Positions 52,195 through 61,670 of a stretch of 64,000 nt of DNA are shown piece after piece. The DNA is taken from contig VFZL01000007.1 in assembly GCA_016871175.1 (NCBI GenBank), forward strand, positions 82,864 to 146,863, given 5' to 3'. The notes beneath the pieces are model-generated. The model was given only the letters and a program-made list of their open reading frames with translations. It did not search any database and was not told the origin of the DNA. The translations under genes and the position numbers were made by a program. This DNA is from Acidimicrobiia bacterium. GTDB taxonomy: Bacteria > Acidobacteriota > Vicinamibacteria > Vicinamibacterales > CAVVIG01. Position 1 is the stretch's first letter. Each line of letters opens with the position of its first letter.

Positions 52195-52665
52195 CTACTG
52201 CTTCTCGAGCTGCGTCGTCGTCACCGGTCCCATGCCGACAATCTGCAGAACAACTTCTTCATCCTTTGCGGTGTCGTAGTGGGGCCCACCCGCTGGGTGG
52301 AAGACGAAGCCGCCGGGCTTGATAGGGGTCAGCTTGGCCGGATCGTAGGTGCCCGCGCCCGGCCCAACGGCCACCCACCAGGTGCCCTTGATCGCCGTGA
52401 TGTAGCGATCCTGGGTGTGGAAGTGCGGGCGCGTCCCGCGTCCAGCCGCGAAGCGCTGTCGCACGACGTACATGCCCGGCTTCGTGGGATCACCGAGCAC
52501 CTTGACTTGCGTCGCGGTGCCGTCGAATTCGAGCGATTCGGGCGTCGCGGTGACGAATCCGTTCGCGTCCCGCATGTCCTGCTGAATCGCGGACGGCGAG
52601 CCGGCGCAGACTCCGATCAGGACCGCGCACGACAGCGCCTTCACCCATCGCATCATGCGCACCAT
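52195..52665 (-). CDS. Secreted cupin-domain protein
   Basis: A signal peptide (VKALSCAVLIGVCAGSPSAI) leads a single cupin domain: GMYVVRQRFAAGRGTRPHFH with metal-type His residues, TQDRYITAIKGTWWVAVGPG and GGFVFHPAGGPHYDTAKDEE. The protein is 156 residues and complete. Secreted cupins of this type may bind metals or small acids; no enzymatic activity is known. It follows the alpha/beta hydrolase on the same strand with one base between, so both are probably one operon. Confidence 0.8.
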   Translation of the reverse strand: MVRMMRWVKALSCAVLIGVCAGSPSAIQQDMRDANGFVTATPESLEFDGTATQVKVLGDPTKPGMYVVRQRFAAGRGTRPHFHTQDRYITAIKGTWWVAVGPGAGTYDPAKLTPIKPGGFVFHPAGGPHYDTAKDEEVVLQIVGMGPVTTTQLEKQ

Positions 52666-53718
52666 CTACCTTGGCCGATGAACCGATTCCTTCGGAACAC
52701 TCTTCTCGTCAGTCACGAACCGCCGAATGTCCTGCGCCACCGGTTTCGCCTTCTCCATCATCACCCAGTGGGTATCCTCTGGGTACAGCTTGACGCGCAA
52801 GTCTGGCACCCACTTCTCCAAGCCGCTCAAGTGGCCCGACAGGATCGCCGTATCTCTCAGCCCCCAGATCACGAACGTCGGCAGCTTGATGACAGTGGAC
52901 TTCGCGCCCTTGGTGACCTCCGCCGCTGACCATGAGCGCGGAATCGTCGATGCCGGATGGCGATCGTTGAACGGTGGATTGCGGTTGTTCGCGCGATAGT
53001 AATTGAGGCCGGCTGTCGTCGAGCCAGGCTGCGACCAGGCGGCGATCCACGCTTGCCGATCTTCCTCGGTGTAGCGACCGCTCTTCACCTCGGCGTCGAC
53101 GAATCCGCTGTTCGCGCGCCGCGTCGCACTCTCCTTCGTGTCCTTCTCGTCGACCGGCTGTTCGCCAGGCGCCAGATACTTGTTGAACACGAAGAAGTAG
53201 TTGCTCGCGTACCGCTGCGCCGGGTTCTCCCTGAGCTCGCGTTCGGAGATGAAGGGATGCGCCCCGTTGATGATGATCAGCTTCTCGAGCATGTCAGGGT
53301 GATACATCGCGAACACCCATGCGATGTTCGCGCCCCAGTCGTGGCCGACGAGGACGAACTTCTTCCCCTTGCCCGCCAACTTCTCCGCAAGCTGGCGGAC
53401 GTCCTCGATCAGGACCGGCATCTTGTACGCCTCGACGCTCTCCGGACGCGACGACAGGTTGTAGCCGCGCAGGTCGACGCCCACCGCGAGGTGATCCCGA
53501 CCCATCTCGAGCATTTGATCCTTCCACTGGTACCAAAATGACGGATACCCGTGCAGGAACAGCACGAGCGGCCCCTGTCCGACGCTCACATAGTGCAGAC
53601 GGACACCGTTGACCTCCGCGTAGTGGTCGGTGAACGGCGCCTTCGCTGTCTGCGCACGGGCGATGACTGGCAGCACGAGCGTCACGACGACGGCGACGAC
53701 CCGCAGGGCAGTTCGCAT
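52666..53718 (-). CDS. Secreted alpha/beta hydrolase (epoxide-hydrolase/haloalkane-dehalogenase-like)
   Basis: From ATG 53718 a signal peptide (VVAVVVTLVLPVIARAQ) leads an alpha/beta hydrolase with VLFLHGYPSFWYQWKDQMLE, nucleophile elbow LVGHDWGANIAWV and DTHWVMMEKAKPV with the catalytic His. The product of about 350 residues is complete. The same frame is open far upstream on the minus strand, but that part is antisense to the next gene and shows no homology. It sits between the cupin gene and the 53748-55874 gene. Confidence 0.87.
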   Translation of the reverse strand: MRTALRVVAVVVTLVLPVIARAQTAKAPFTDHYAEVNGVRLHYVSVGQGPLVLFLHGYPSFWYQWKDQMLEMGRDHLAVGVDLRGYNLSSRPESVEAYKMPVLIEDVRQLAEKLAGKGKKFVLVGHDWGANIAWVFAMYHPDMLEKLIIINGAHPFISERELRENPAQRYASNYFFVFNKYLAPGEQPVDEKDTKESATRRANSGFVDAEVKSGRYTEEDRQAWIAAWSQPGSTTAGLNYYRANNRNPPFNDRHPASTIPRSWSAAEVTKGAKSTVIKLPTFVIWGLRDTAILSGHLSGLEKWVPDLRVKLYPEDTHWVMMEKAKPVAQDIRRFVTDEKSVPKESVHRPR

Positions 53719-53747
53719 GAAGGACCTCTGACGGCGGTGATTGAGTG

Positions 53748-55874
53748 TCAACGTCCAGTGTGTTGTGAAACGGCAGTCGTGGCACCGATGGTGCTCGCAC
53801 GAGCCTTTGCGGCCTGGATGTACCGGTCGGCGTCCTCCTGCAGCAAGAAGCGGGCGTTCACGAGCGTACGGCTCGCGTCCGCGACAGCGCTGACGAATGC
53901 GTCGCCGGTGCGGTAGCGCTCCTCGAGCGACGGGCGCGGATCGTCGTTCTTCTCTCGCTCGGCTTGCGTCCGCGCGAACGGCACGAACGATCCGCTCAGG
54001 CCGCACAAGCTCCCCTCGCGCCGGCCGGCCGCGCGCAGTGCCCACCCGGTGATGGTCGCAAGCGGCGCGGCCACTTCCATCGGTCGAATTCCCGCGATGT
54101 CCAGACCATCGGCGTCCGGCTTGGGCACGAACACCTGGTATGTGCGACCCATCGCTGGCGGACTTTTGACGATGCGGCCACCAGTCGGCTTGAACTCGGG
54201 GCCAAAGTCGGGAAACGCCAGGTCGTTGATGACCGTCGGGAAGCTCATGCCCGGGACCCTCGGGAACGCGGCGCGTGCTTCGTCCAGCGTGACGAGTGTC
54301 TTGTCCTCGAGCCGGGGATAGTTGCTCGCGGGCGGCTCCACCCCGTTGTCCGCCCACGCGTCGAGCGCGACGAGCAGCGCGCGCAGCGTCGGCGCCCAAC
54401 TGTTGCCCTGCGTCGGCTGCTGACACATCCCGACCGGCCCAGGCGGATTCAGCAACCCAGCGCCTCCGCCATGCTGGAAGCTCGAGGCGAAGTAGAGCCG
54501 AACGTTGTTGGGAATCTCGACCGGCTGACCCGCGCCGTCCGCAACGTTCAACGACGCGTTCATCTGCCAGAACTCGTTCGCCGAATCGGCTTGAAAGACG
54601 AGCGGATCAGTCGCCGGACGCTTGAGGATCCCGTCCCTTTTGCCCGAGATCGGGTCCGTCGTGACGGCGAACGTCAGCGGCGGGTACGAGTATGAGATGG
54701 AGTCGTGCCACAAATCCTGGCGCGAGTAGTTGTTGGGATCGGCGAACTCGACGTTCGCCAGCAGTCGATGCGTGCCGGGAATCGTGATCTGGACGGCGTC
54801 AAAGACTTTCCGATGCGCTTCGTCTTCGTTGAAGCCGAGATAGAGCCAGTCGCGCATGTACATGCCGGTCGAGGAAATCCCGGCGCCGTAGGCGCGCCGA
54901 ATCCCGACGCTCGAGGCGCTCTCGGCCAGCGGATTCGGATTCCCCGCATCGTCTCGCGTCTGGTACCGGAGGAAGGACGCCAGATCGCGGGTCGCTGCGT
55001 AGCCGAGGCCCAGCACCCGAGGGTTCTTCGCGCGATAAGTCAATTCGTAGATGCGCTCAGGCGCGAATCCGTCGAAGAGGCACAGGTCGGTCAGCGTGGG
55101 CACGAGGGTCGCTTCACCGTTCTGACAGCGACCGAACGCCCATCGATTCGAGGGGATCGGCGTCTTCGAACCGCTCGGGCTATCGCGCACGGTGAGCCTG
55201 GCGCGAGCGGCGTCACGATCGGCCGGCTCATGGGGAACCCGTGCGACGTGGTCGGTATTGCCCTCGAGGGACCGTGAGAACCCGCTGGCATCCGCGAACT
55301 CGACGCGGACATTGGCGACAATCGGACGACCGTCCGGCAGCGTGGCGATCGGCAGATCGGGAATGAGGCGTGCGTTGCCCGGCGCGAGATTCCCCATCCA
55401 ACCGGCATCGACGTACACGTATCCCTGCCTGAGCAGGAAGGCATCACCGTAGTCGGCATCGGTGGTCGGGTCGTTGCCGTTGGCCCCCGGTGGCATGAAC
55501 GTGCGCCAGGTGTACTCGAGCTTGTTGCCGCGGTTGTTGATGCCGTAGAAGATCTTTCGGTTCCCTTTCGGCAGATCTACGGGCTTGAGAATGTAGAACG
55601 GCGCCGAGAACCCCACCTTGCCACTCGGCGTCTTCGGCGCCCTGTCGAGGTTGACGATGACGGCATTCAGCGGATCGCGCGGGTCCACTTCGAAGTAGAC
55701 CGTGCCGTCGAGGCGTTCGTACGCACCGGCGGTACCGAAGCTTCTGCCATCCAAGACTGGCCGCGTCCGCTCGATGACGAATCTGACCACGCGGGCCTCG
55801 GCAGAGGCCGCGACGGCCAACGCGATTGTCGAGAGCATCAGCAAGAGCAGCACGGATCGGTTCGAGCGCGTCAT
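53748..55874 (-). CDS. Secreted alpha/beta-hydrolase-domain protein (Abhydrolase_10 type)
   Basis: GGGAGGAGA precedes ATG 55874 and a signal peptide (SVLLLLMLSTIALAVAASAE). The 708-residue protein matches the large alpha/beta-hydrolase-domain family: FGTAGAYERLDGTVYFEVDP, DLPKGNRKIFYGINNRGNKL, GYVYVDAGWMGNLAPGNARL, GIRRAYGAGISSTGMYMRDW and LYFASSFQHGGGAGLLNPPG. Such proteins are predicted exported esterases of unknown substrate. It is one of the longest intact genes in the window. It is transcribed toward the smaller hydrolase and the cupin gene. Confidence 0.88.
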   Translation of the reverse strand: MTRSNRSVLLLLMLSTIALAVAASAEARVVRFVIERTRPVLDGRSFGTAGAYERLDGTVYFEVDPRDPLNAVIVNLDRAPKTPSGKVGFSAPFYILKPVDLPKGNRKIFYGINNRGNKLEYTWRTFMPPGANGNDPTTDADYGDAFLLRQGYVYVDAGWMGNLAPGNARLIPDLPIATLPDGRPIVANVRVEFADASGFSRSLEGNTDHVARVPHEPADRDAARARLTVRDSPSGSKTPIPSNRWAFGRCQNGEATLVPTLTDLCLFDGFAPERIYELTYRAKNPRVLGLGYAATRDLASFLRYQTRDDAGNPNPLAESASSVGIRRAYGAGISSTGMYMRDWLYLGFNEDEAHRKVFDAVQITIPGTHRLLANVEFADPNNYSRQDLWHDSISYSYPPLTFAVTTDPISGKRDGILKRPATDPLVFQADSANEFWQMNASLNVADGAGQPVEIPNNVRLYFASSFQHGGGAGLLNPPGPVGMCQQPTQGNSWAPTLRALLVALDAWADNGVEPPASNYPRLEDKTLVTLDEARAAFPRVPGMSFPTVINDLAFPDFGPEFKPTGGRIVKSPPAMGRTYQVFVPKPDADGLDIAGIRPMEVAAPLATITGWALRAAGRREGSLCGLSGSFVPFARTQAEREKNDDPRPSLEERYRTGDAFVSAVADASRTLVNARFLLQEDADRYIQAAKARASTIGATTAVSQHTGR

Positions 55875-56188
55875 GGCCGCCTCTCCTCCCAGCACGATCA
55901 GGGGCACGCGTCGGGCATTTTATGACAAGCCGATGAGGGCAGCGGACACCCCGAAGCCGCAGGCAAGGGAGTTCGTGTCACGAAGCTTGAATGGCGCGGA
56001 TTCGACCGGCGGGCAGTTACTCTATCCAAGTTTCCGTACTGCCAGACGACGGGGCAGGACCTGAACGGCCTGTTTTGGGGATCATGTGCGAACTCCCTGG
56101 GACTAAGCTACCGATATTGACGAGGAATATCGGGCAAATCCGCGAAGTCGAACGCCCCGTCTTCACCGGGGTCCTTGGGAGCAGGCTC
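55875..56188. other. Intergenic region between divergent genes
   Basis: About 314 bases separate the large hydrolase gene from the TonB-receptor remnant. No supported gene is present. An AT-rich stretch (about 56095-56135) could hold promoters for the receptor. No repeats were seen. Confidence 0.5.
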
Positions 56189-56741
56189 ATGAAAAGTCCA
56201 CGCTGGCTAAGCGCACTTCTCGCCGTGACCTTCATCGCCGTCATTGGCAGTGACTGGGCAGGCGCGCAGGCGACGACTGGCGAGATCACAGGCTAGGTCA
56301 GAGATACCGCTGGTTAACATCGACCGACTGTGCGCGGGCGTGGATCCGGCGGCGGTGTTCGCGGTTCGCGGCAACGCCGCGGCCATCCGCGCGCTGAATC
56401 CGCTGGGGTGTCGGCAGACTGGGGTGAACACGCAGCGCGGTGGCTTCGTGGTACGACCCGACGGCAGCATCGAGGAACGCAGCGGGCGTTACTTGAACGT
56501 CGATCTGCGCGTCACCAAGACGCTGGCACTCGGCTCCCGGATGAAGCTGAAGGGGTACCTCGACTTCTACAATCTGTTCGACATCGAGAGCCTCTACTTC
56601 GGTAGCAACGGTCGTTTGGGGCTCTCCGCCGCGACGTCAGGCGGGACGTTCATGCAGGCATCGTCCCTATACGGACCCGGCTTCGGTCCGCCCGTGGGCC
56701 GACCGTTCACCGCACTCTTCGGGGGACGGTTCGAGTTCTGA
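56189..56741 (+). pseudogene. TonB-dependent receptor remnant with a very large internal deletion
   Basis: ATG 56189 begins a signal peptide (RWLSALLAVTFIAVIGSDWA) and the receptor N terminus QATTGEITG, which is followed by an in-frame TAG (56294-56296) and VRDTAG. This is the start of the usual carboxypeptidase-regulatory-like domain. From about 56318, in another frame, comes the C-terminal end of a large receptor: LNPLGCRQTGVNTQRGGFVV, GRYLNVDLRVTKTLALGSRM and PFTALFGGRFEF with terminal Phe. Full proteins have about 1000 residues; only about 180 remain. Confidence 0.8.
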
Positions 56742-56932
56742 TTGGGGTTCGGCCGAGGTGCGTTGGCCGCGATCCGGGGCTGGCAGTCGTGGAGGGGCTG
56801 CTTCGTCGCGCGGGGAGCGGTAGACGCCCGACTTGAACGCGGGGTCCGCCAGATCCTCGTCCGACGTCGGCCTGCGGATCCGCTTGGTCATCTCGGCCGC
56901 GGGCTGGGCCCCGTTCGGATAGGATCTCGCCG

Positions 56933-58285
56933 ATGCGTCTACACGAGTTGACGGACAGGCGACCTATCGAGCGACAAGCAGGTTTCCAGCCCCCGGGTCG
57001 GCCTCGCCCGCCGGGTATCCCGTCGCTCATCGCGCTCCTCGCGATGCTCGTGCTTCCGTCCGTGCCTCTGGACAAGCCGATCTACGCTCAAGCCGCGGGC
57101 GCCGAATGGCCGCAGCTGGGAGGACCGACGCGAAACTTCCGCATCCCGGCCGCTCCCATCGCTCGATCGTGGCCCGAGGCGGGGCCCCGTCAGCGGTGGC
57201 GCCGTCCTCTGGGCGAGGGTTACTCGTCGGTGCTGGTCGACGGCACGACGCTCGTGACAATGTATCGCAGGGGAGACGCCGAAGTCGTCGTCGCGCTCGA
57301 CTCGTCGACCGGGAGCACGCGATGGGAGCATGCCTATCCCGGCCCGCTCACCCACAACGGCTATTTCGACGTGTGGCTGAACGCCGCCGGCCCTGGGCCG
57401 TACTCGACGCCGCTCGTGGCCGATGGCATGGTGTTCGCGGTTGGCGTCACCGGCAAGTTCCACGCGCTCGATCTCCGAAACGGTTCGGTGCGCTGGTCCC
57501 GCGATCTGGCGTCGTTGCTGGAGGGCGGCGAATACAACGCGTTCGCGTCAAGCCCGCTCGCCTACGGGGACACCGTCGTGCTCCCGCTCGGAGGGAGTAG
57601 CCGTGGACTGGTGGCGTTCAAACGCCACAGCGGCGACATCGCGTGGCGCGGCGAGCCCTTCGCGCTGGCACCAGGATCGCCTATCGTCATCGACGTCGAC
57701 GGTCATCCCGAGCTCGTGGTGTGGGGGCAGACCGAGCTGGCGGGTATGGATCCCCAGTCGGGCCGTATCCTCTGGCGTCACCCGCACGTCGCCCAACACG
57801 GGCTGAACATCAGTATGCCGATTTGGAGCGCGGGCAATCACCTCTTCGCGTCCTCGGCCTACGGGGGCGGCAGTCGCATGCTGCGGCTCGCGCGAGCGGC
57901 CAACCAGACGAAGCCGACCGAGCTCTGGGCGAACGGCCGGATGCGTCTGCACTTCGGGTCGTCGCTCGTGCTGGGCAACCTGATTCTGGGCTCGAGCGGA
58001 GATTTCGGACCGGCCTTCCTCGTGGCGCTGAACGCCGAGACGGGTGTCGAGCTGTGGCGCGAGCGGACGTTTGCTCGCGCCCAGCTGGTCGACGTCGGGG
58101 GCACTCTCGTTATCGTCGATGAAGATGGCGAAGTCGCCGTCGCGTCAGCGTCCGAGTCGGGGTTGCGCGTCCATGCGCGCAAGGCGCTGTTGACGGCGAA
58201 CGCCTGGACGCCTCCGACGGTCGTCGGGAGCACCGTGTACTTGCGCGATCGAAAGGAGATCGTGTCGCTCGACTTGGGACGTTAG
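56933..58285 (+). CDS. PQQ-binding-like beta-propeller protein
   Basis: A hydrophobic leader (SLIALLAMLVLPSVPLD) precedes an eight-bladed-type propeller with PQQ-like repeats: EWPQLGGPTRNFRIPAAPIA, VVVALDSSTGSTRWEHAYPG, FHALDLRNGSVRWSRDLASL, LAGMDPQSGRILWRHPHVAQ and AFLVALNAETGVELWRERTF. The W-containing blade motif recurs. It resembles PQQ-dependent dehydrogenase folds but is short (450 residues) and may be a non-enzymatic propeller. The PQQ-type dehydrogenase and cytochrome genes lie next to it on the opposite strand. Confidence 0.82.
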   Translation: MRLHELTDRRPIERQAGFQPPGRPRPPGIPSLIALLAMLVLPSVPLDKPIYAQAAGAEWPQLGGPTRNFRIPAAPIARSWPEAGPRQRWRRPLGEGYSSVLVDGTTLVTMYRRGDAEVVVALDSSTGSTRWEHAYPGPLTHNGYFDVWLNAAGPGPYSTPLVADGMVFAVGVTGKFHALDLRNGSVRWSRDLASLLEGGEYNAFASSPLAYGDTVVLPLGGSSRGLVAFKRHSGDIAWRGEPFALAPGSPIVIDVDGHPELVVWGQTELAGMDPQSGRILWRHPHVAQHGLNISMPIWSAGNHLFASSAYGGGSRMLRLARAANQTKPTELWANGRMRLHFGSSLVLGNLILGSSGDFGPAFLVALNAETGVELWRERTFARAQLVDVGGTLVIVDEDGEVAVASASESGLRVHARKALLTANAWTPPTVVGSTVYLRDRKEIVSLDLGR

Positions 58286-58286
58286 A

Positions 58287-58772
58287 CTAGTCGCGAAAAG
58301 CCACTCGCGTGCGGAGGGCATCCAGCCGATCGACGTCGACTCCGGGGACGCCTCGAAGGGCCGCGAAGTCGGCAAACGGGCCGTGCTCGGTTCGATACGA
58401 CACGATGGTGTCCGCGTCCTTCTTGGACACGCCGAGCGCGACGAGATCCTCAGCGTTCGCCGTGTTGACGTTGACGAGCCCGTGCCGCTCCGTGAGAAAC
58501 GACAGAATGGCTTCGCTCTCCGCGGCCTCGAGCTGCGCGCCGTTGTTCACCATCTCCGCGAGCACGCCCTCCCAGCCTCGCTTGGTCCGAGGCGCGACGA
58601 GCGCCCGATCCGTGGTGTGACAGGTGCTGCACCGGTTCAAGAACGCGTCTTCGCCATTGACGGAACTGCTCGCCTGCTGCGAGCCAGACATGGCGTCGAC
58701 CGACAAGCTGACGCTACACGCGAGAGCGAGGGCGAACGTGACGCGTTTCATCATTCGCATCTGCTGAGTCAC
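58287..58772 (-). CDS. Secreted monohaem cytochrome c fused to a ComEA-like helix-hairpin-helix domain
   Basis: A signal peptide (VTFALALACSVSLSVDAMSG) is followed by a haem site in LNRCSTCHTTDRALVAPRTK (CSTCH). The cytochrome part resembles the haem domain of quinohaemoprotein amine dehydrogenases (GWEGVLAEMVNNGAQLEAAE). The second half is a ComEA-type HhH: NVNTANAEDLVALGVSKKDA, DTIVSYRTEHGPFADFAALR. Its GTG start overlaps the stop of the PQQ dehydrogenase gene (GTGA), so they are translationally coupled. It is the likely electron acceptor of that enzyme. Confidence 0.85.
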   Translation of the reverse strand: MTQQMRMMKRVTFALALACSVSLSVDAMSGSQQASSSVNGEDAFLNRCSTCHTTDRALVAPRTKRGWEGVLAEMVNNGAQLEAAESEAILSFLTERHGLVNVNTANAEDLVALGVSKKDADTIVSYRTEHGPFADFAALRGVPGVDVDRLDALRTRVAFRD

Positions 58773-60904
58773 TGTCGTTGACCGGCGCCTGGGGCTGTCG
58801 CAGCGGGAAGCGCAAGCGCCACGATCTCCACCGCATCACCCACTCGTGCGGCCACCGCGATGAACTGCCGTCCGGCCTTCGTGTAGGTCACCGGGAACCC
58901 GGTGGTCGGACCCGGCAGCGCGATCTCTGCGACGACGGCTCCGGTCTTTTTGTCCCAAGCGCGAAGCACTGGTGTGGCACCACCTTCGCCCCCGAAGAGC
59001 AACGTGCTGGTCACCAGCAGACCTGTGCCCACCGTCGGCGTTCCGGTGCTCGGAATCTCCACGCCCTGCAGCTTCGGATTCTTCCTGATCGCCTCAGGCG
59101 TGTTGCCATGGGGCACCATCCACAGGCGCTCTCCCGTCTTCAAATCGACGGCCGTGATACGCCCGTAGGGAGGCTTGAGCAGCGGAAGGCCGAAGACCGT
59201 GGTCGGTGGTCCACCGGGTTGACCGCGCGTATCGTGATAGAGGACGCCCGTGTTCGGCGAACCTTCGACGAGCCGCGCGCGAAACAGACTAGATTGGGTC
59301 GCGACGTAGAGGACGTCATCGACCGGATCGACGGCACCGCCCGGCCAATTGAGGGCTCCCCCTCCGGAAGGCGCGGTCAGCGTGCCCATCGTGCCGTCTG
59401 CCGCGTTGGCCAGCGATGACGGCGTGTAAAGCCGTCCGAGACGGAACTGACGCGCGACGCGCAGCGCCTCGGTCTTGATCTCTGGCGTGAAATCGACGAG
59501 GTCGTTCTCGGTCACGCCCTGGACATCGAGTCCGGCCGGCTTGGTTGGGAACGGCTGCGTGGGTGACGTCCACTCGCCCGGCACATCGGATCTCGGGACC
59601 GGCCGCTCCTCGATCGGCCAGACCGGCCTACCCGTCGCACGGTCCAGGACGAAGGCGAATCCCTGTTTGGTGAGTTGGACAACGGCTTTGATGGGGCGGC
59701 CGTCGACCGTGATGTCCGCGAGGATTGGCGCGGTCGGCGGGTCGTAATCCCAGATGTCGTGGTGGGTCATCTGGAAATGCCAGGCGCGCCTCCCAGTCTT
59801 CGCGTTGAGTGCCAGGATCGAGTTGGCAAAGAGGTTCGCGCCGGGCCGGTACCCGCCGTAGTAATCGCTCGTCGGGGACTCCGTCGCGACATAGAAGAGA
59901 CCCAGCTCGGGATCCGCGGTGACCGGCGCCCAGAAGCCCGCGTTGCCGGTGTACAAGGTCGGCGACTCGCGGAGGCCGAACCGATCCTTCGCCCATGCGT
60001 TCAAACCGCCAGGCACCTCCCAGACCTTGGCATCGGCCGTGAGCCACGTCTCCGAACCCTGTTCGCCGGGGCGCGGGATGATGTGGAAGCGCCACAGTAA
60101 CTTGCCCGTCCTCGTGTCGTAGGCGACGACGTCCCCGGGGATGTTCATGGGCCACTGTTCGTTGATGGAGGCGCCGGGGAGGTTCGGCGTCGAGCCCGTG
60201 TGCATCGAGATCGACGCAACCAGCACGTCACCCAAGATAGCTGGCGGAGAGGTATTGGCCACTCGGCCCTCACGAGGCAGTCCGGGCCGTTCGTTCCACC
60301 GGAGGTTCGCCGCGAGATCCACGACGCCGTCCTTGCCGAAGCTCGCCACCTGCCGTCCCGTCTTCGCGTCGAGCGCCACGAGCATGTAGCTGTTCATGAC
60401 CACGAAAATGCGCTCGTCGCCCGCGCCATCGGTCCAGTATGTGACGCCGCGGCCCGAGCTTCTCGCGACCGGCTCGATGATGTCGAACCAACGCGTCAGC
60501 TCGCCCGTCGGGCGCCAGTGCCACAGCGTCTGCCCGGTCGCCGCATCGAGGGCGACGACGTCGCGGTGGATGCCGGCGGTGGTGTACATCACGCCGTTGA
60601 CGATCAGGGGACTGACCTGCATCTGGGTCGCCGGCCGAGGACCAAAGTTCCGCGCCGACCAGCGCCAGGCCACGCGCAGATCGCGGACGTTGCTGGCAGT
60701 GATCTGATTCGCGGAAGAATACCGGGTCGCGCCCGCGTCACTCCCGAAGAACCGCCATTCCGTCTCGCTGCTGGGCGCGCTGGCGCCCGTCTGACCAGCC
60801 ACGGTAGCCGAGATACCCCATACCGCGACGGCGACGACAGCGACGGCCGCGAGCACGTCGAGGAAGGCTCGTCGCCCTGGTCTCGTTTCTCCAAAGACGG
60901 ACAT
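58769..60904 (-). CDS. PQQ-dependent (quinoprotein) dehydrogenase, glucose/alcohol type
   Basis: The 711-residue secreted enzyme has a hydrophobic leader (FLDVLAAVAVVAVAVWGISA) and a PQQ propeller: EWRFFGSDAGATRYSSANQI, VVALDAATGQTLWHWRPTGE, FVVMNSYMLVALDAKTGRQV, TAVDLKTGERLWMVPHGNTP-like repeats, and a final GFPVTYTKAGRQFIAVAARV. It matches membrane-bound/soluble quinoprotein glucose or alcohol dehydrogenases; substrate is open. CAGGAG precedes ATG 60904. It is encoded with a cytochrome-HhH protein downstream, forming an oxidation module. Confidence 0.88.
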   Translation of the reverse strand: MSVFGETRPGRRAFLDVLAAVAVVAVAVWGISATVAGQTGASAPSSETEWRFFGSDAGATRYSSANQITASNVRDLRVAWRWSARNFGPRPATQMQVSPLIVNGVMYTTAGIHRDVVALDAATGQTLWHWRPTGELTRWFDIIEPVARSSGRGVTYWTDGAGDERIFVVMNSYMLVALDAKTGRQVASFGKDGVVDLAANLRWNERPGLPREGRVANTSPPAILGDVLVASISMHTGSTPNLPGASINEQWPMNIPGDVVAYDTRTGKLLWRFHIIPRPGEQGSETWLTADAKVWEVPGGLNAWAKDRFGLRESPTLYTGNAGFWAPVTADPELGLFYVATESPTSDYYGGYRPGANLFANSILALNAKTGRRAWHFQMTHHDIWDYDPPTAPILADITVDGRPIKAVVQLTKQGFAFVLDRATGRPVWPIEERPVPRSDVPGEWTSPTQPFPTKPAGLDVQGVTENDLVDFTPEIKTEALRVARQFRLGRLYTPSSLANAADGTMGTLTAPSGGGALNWPGGAVDPVDDVLYVATQSSLFRARLVEGSPNTGVLYHDTRGQPGGPPTTVFGLPLLKPPYGRITAVDLKTGERLWMVPHGNTPEAIRKNPKLQGVEIPSTGTPTVGTGLLVTSTLLFGGEGGATPVLRAWDKKTGAVVAEIALPGPTTGFPVTYTKAGRQFIAVAARVGDAVEIVALALPAATAPGAGQRQ

Positions 60905-61088
60905 TCTGGGCTCCTGTTTCGAAGGCTGATCCACTCGACCGACGGACCGAGTCGTGGCGGTGCCCCCTCGACACATCGATCGTCCCCTGGGCGACATCTC
61001 GTCCTTATATCAGTGGTGTCGCCCGCGAGCAACCGGAGATCGTATTCCGGCGAGGGCGCGGGCGCGTTTCAGCCGGAAGCGGAGGCTC

Positions 61089-61545
61089 TTAAACGTCTTC
61101 GAGCTCGTCCCGGAACACGTCGTTGACCGCGAGGTCGAAGCCGAGCGCAGGCAGGGCCACCGAATCTCCGGACCGGTAGTCGAGAGCGCTCCAGCCATCG
61201 GCTTGCCGGCTCACCAAGGTAATCCTGGGCCGCGGTCGTATGCCTCGGTTGAGTCGCTCGTGACTTCGACGAGCAGCGTCGGATCACCACCGAGACGTCT
61301 GGATACGTCGACAGGCCGGTCGCCGTGACACGCACCGGCAAGTCCGACGTGAATACGCGACAACCCACCGGAAGCCGATTTCGAAGAAGGCCGATCGTCG
61401 CGGCCGCCAACGCGGCGTGATCCGGAGTGCCACCGGCCATCGCGTGGATCTCACCGTCGAGATACTCGTGACGGACAGAGCTTTCTTCCTCGAGCGCCAG
61501 ATAGGTCGCATAACTGTAGTGGACCTGGCGAGCGGGCGTCGTCAT
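61089..61545 (-). pseudogene. Uma2-family (DUF820) nuclease-like protein with several deletions
   Basis: From ATG 61545 the frame reads YSYATYLALEEESSVRHEYL, DGEIHAMAGGTPDHAALAAA and SDLPVRVTATGLSTYPDVSV, a good Uma2 N terminus. In other frames follow DPTLLVEVTSDSTEAYDRG and ITLVSRQADGWSALDYRSGD, then NDVFRDELEDV before a TAA. The order is right, but about 12-15 residues are missing before DPTLLVEV and about 30 before ITLVSR. Two or more small deletions therefore inactivated the gene, unless the consensus is wrong. Confidence 0.8.
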
Positions 61546-61670
61546 CGTGCCAGTGTAGCGCAAAGCATCTGTCGATTCCGTGTCGCGAGAGACGTCCTGC
61601 GCGCGACTTGTTGTTTGCCGGTCCGTCTCTACAGGCGTAACATCGCGGCACACGACGCGAACCGCCTATC

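Noticed and set aside
56667..56891. Small minus-strand frame starting TKRIRRPTSDEDLADPAFKS
   Set aside because: The first 35 residues look protein-like, but the rest is antisense to the TonB remnant and has no recognised motif; evidence is too weak for a gene.
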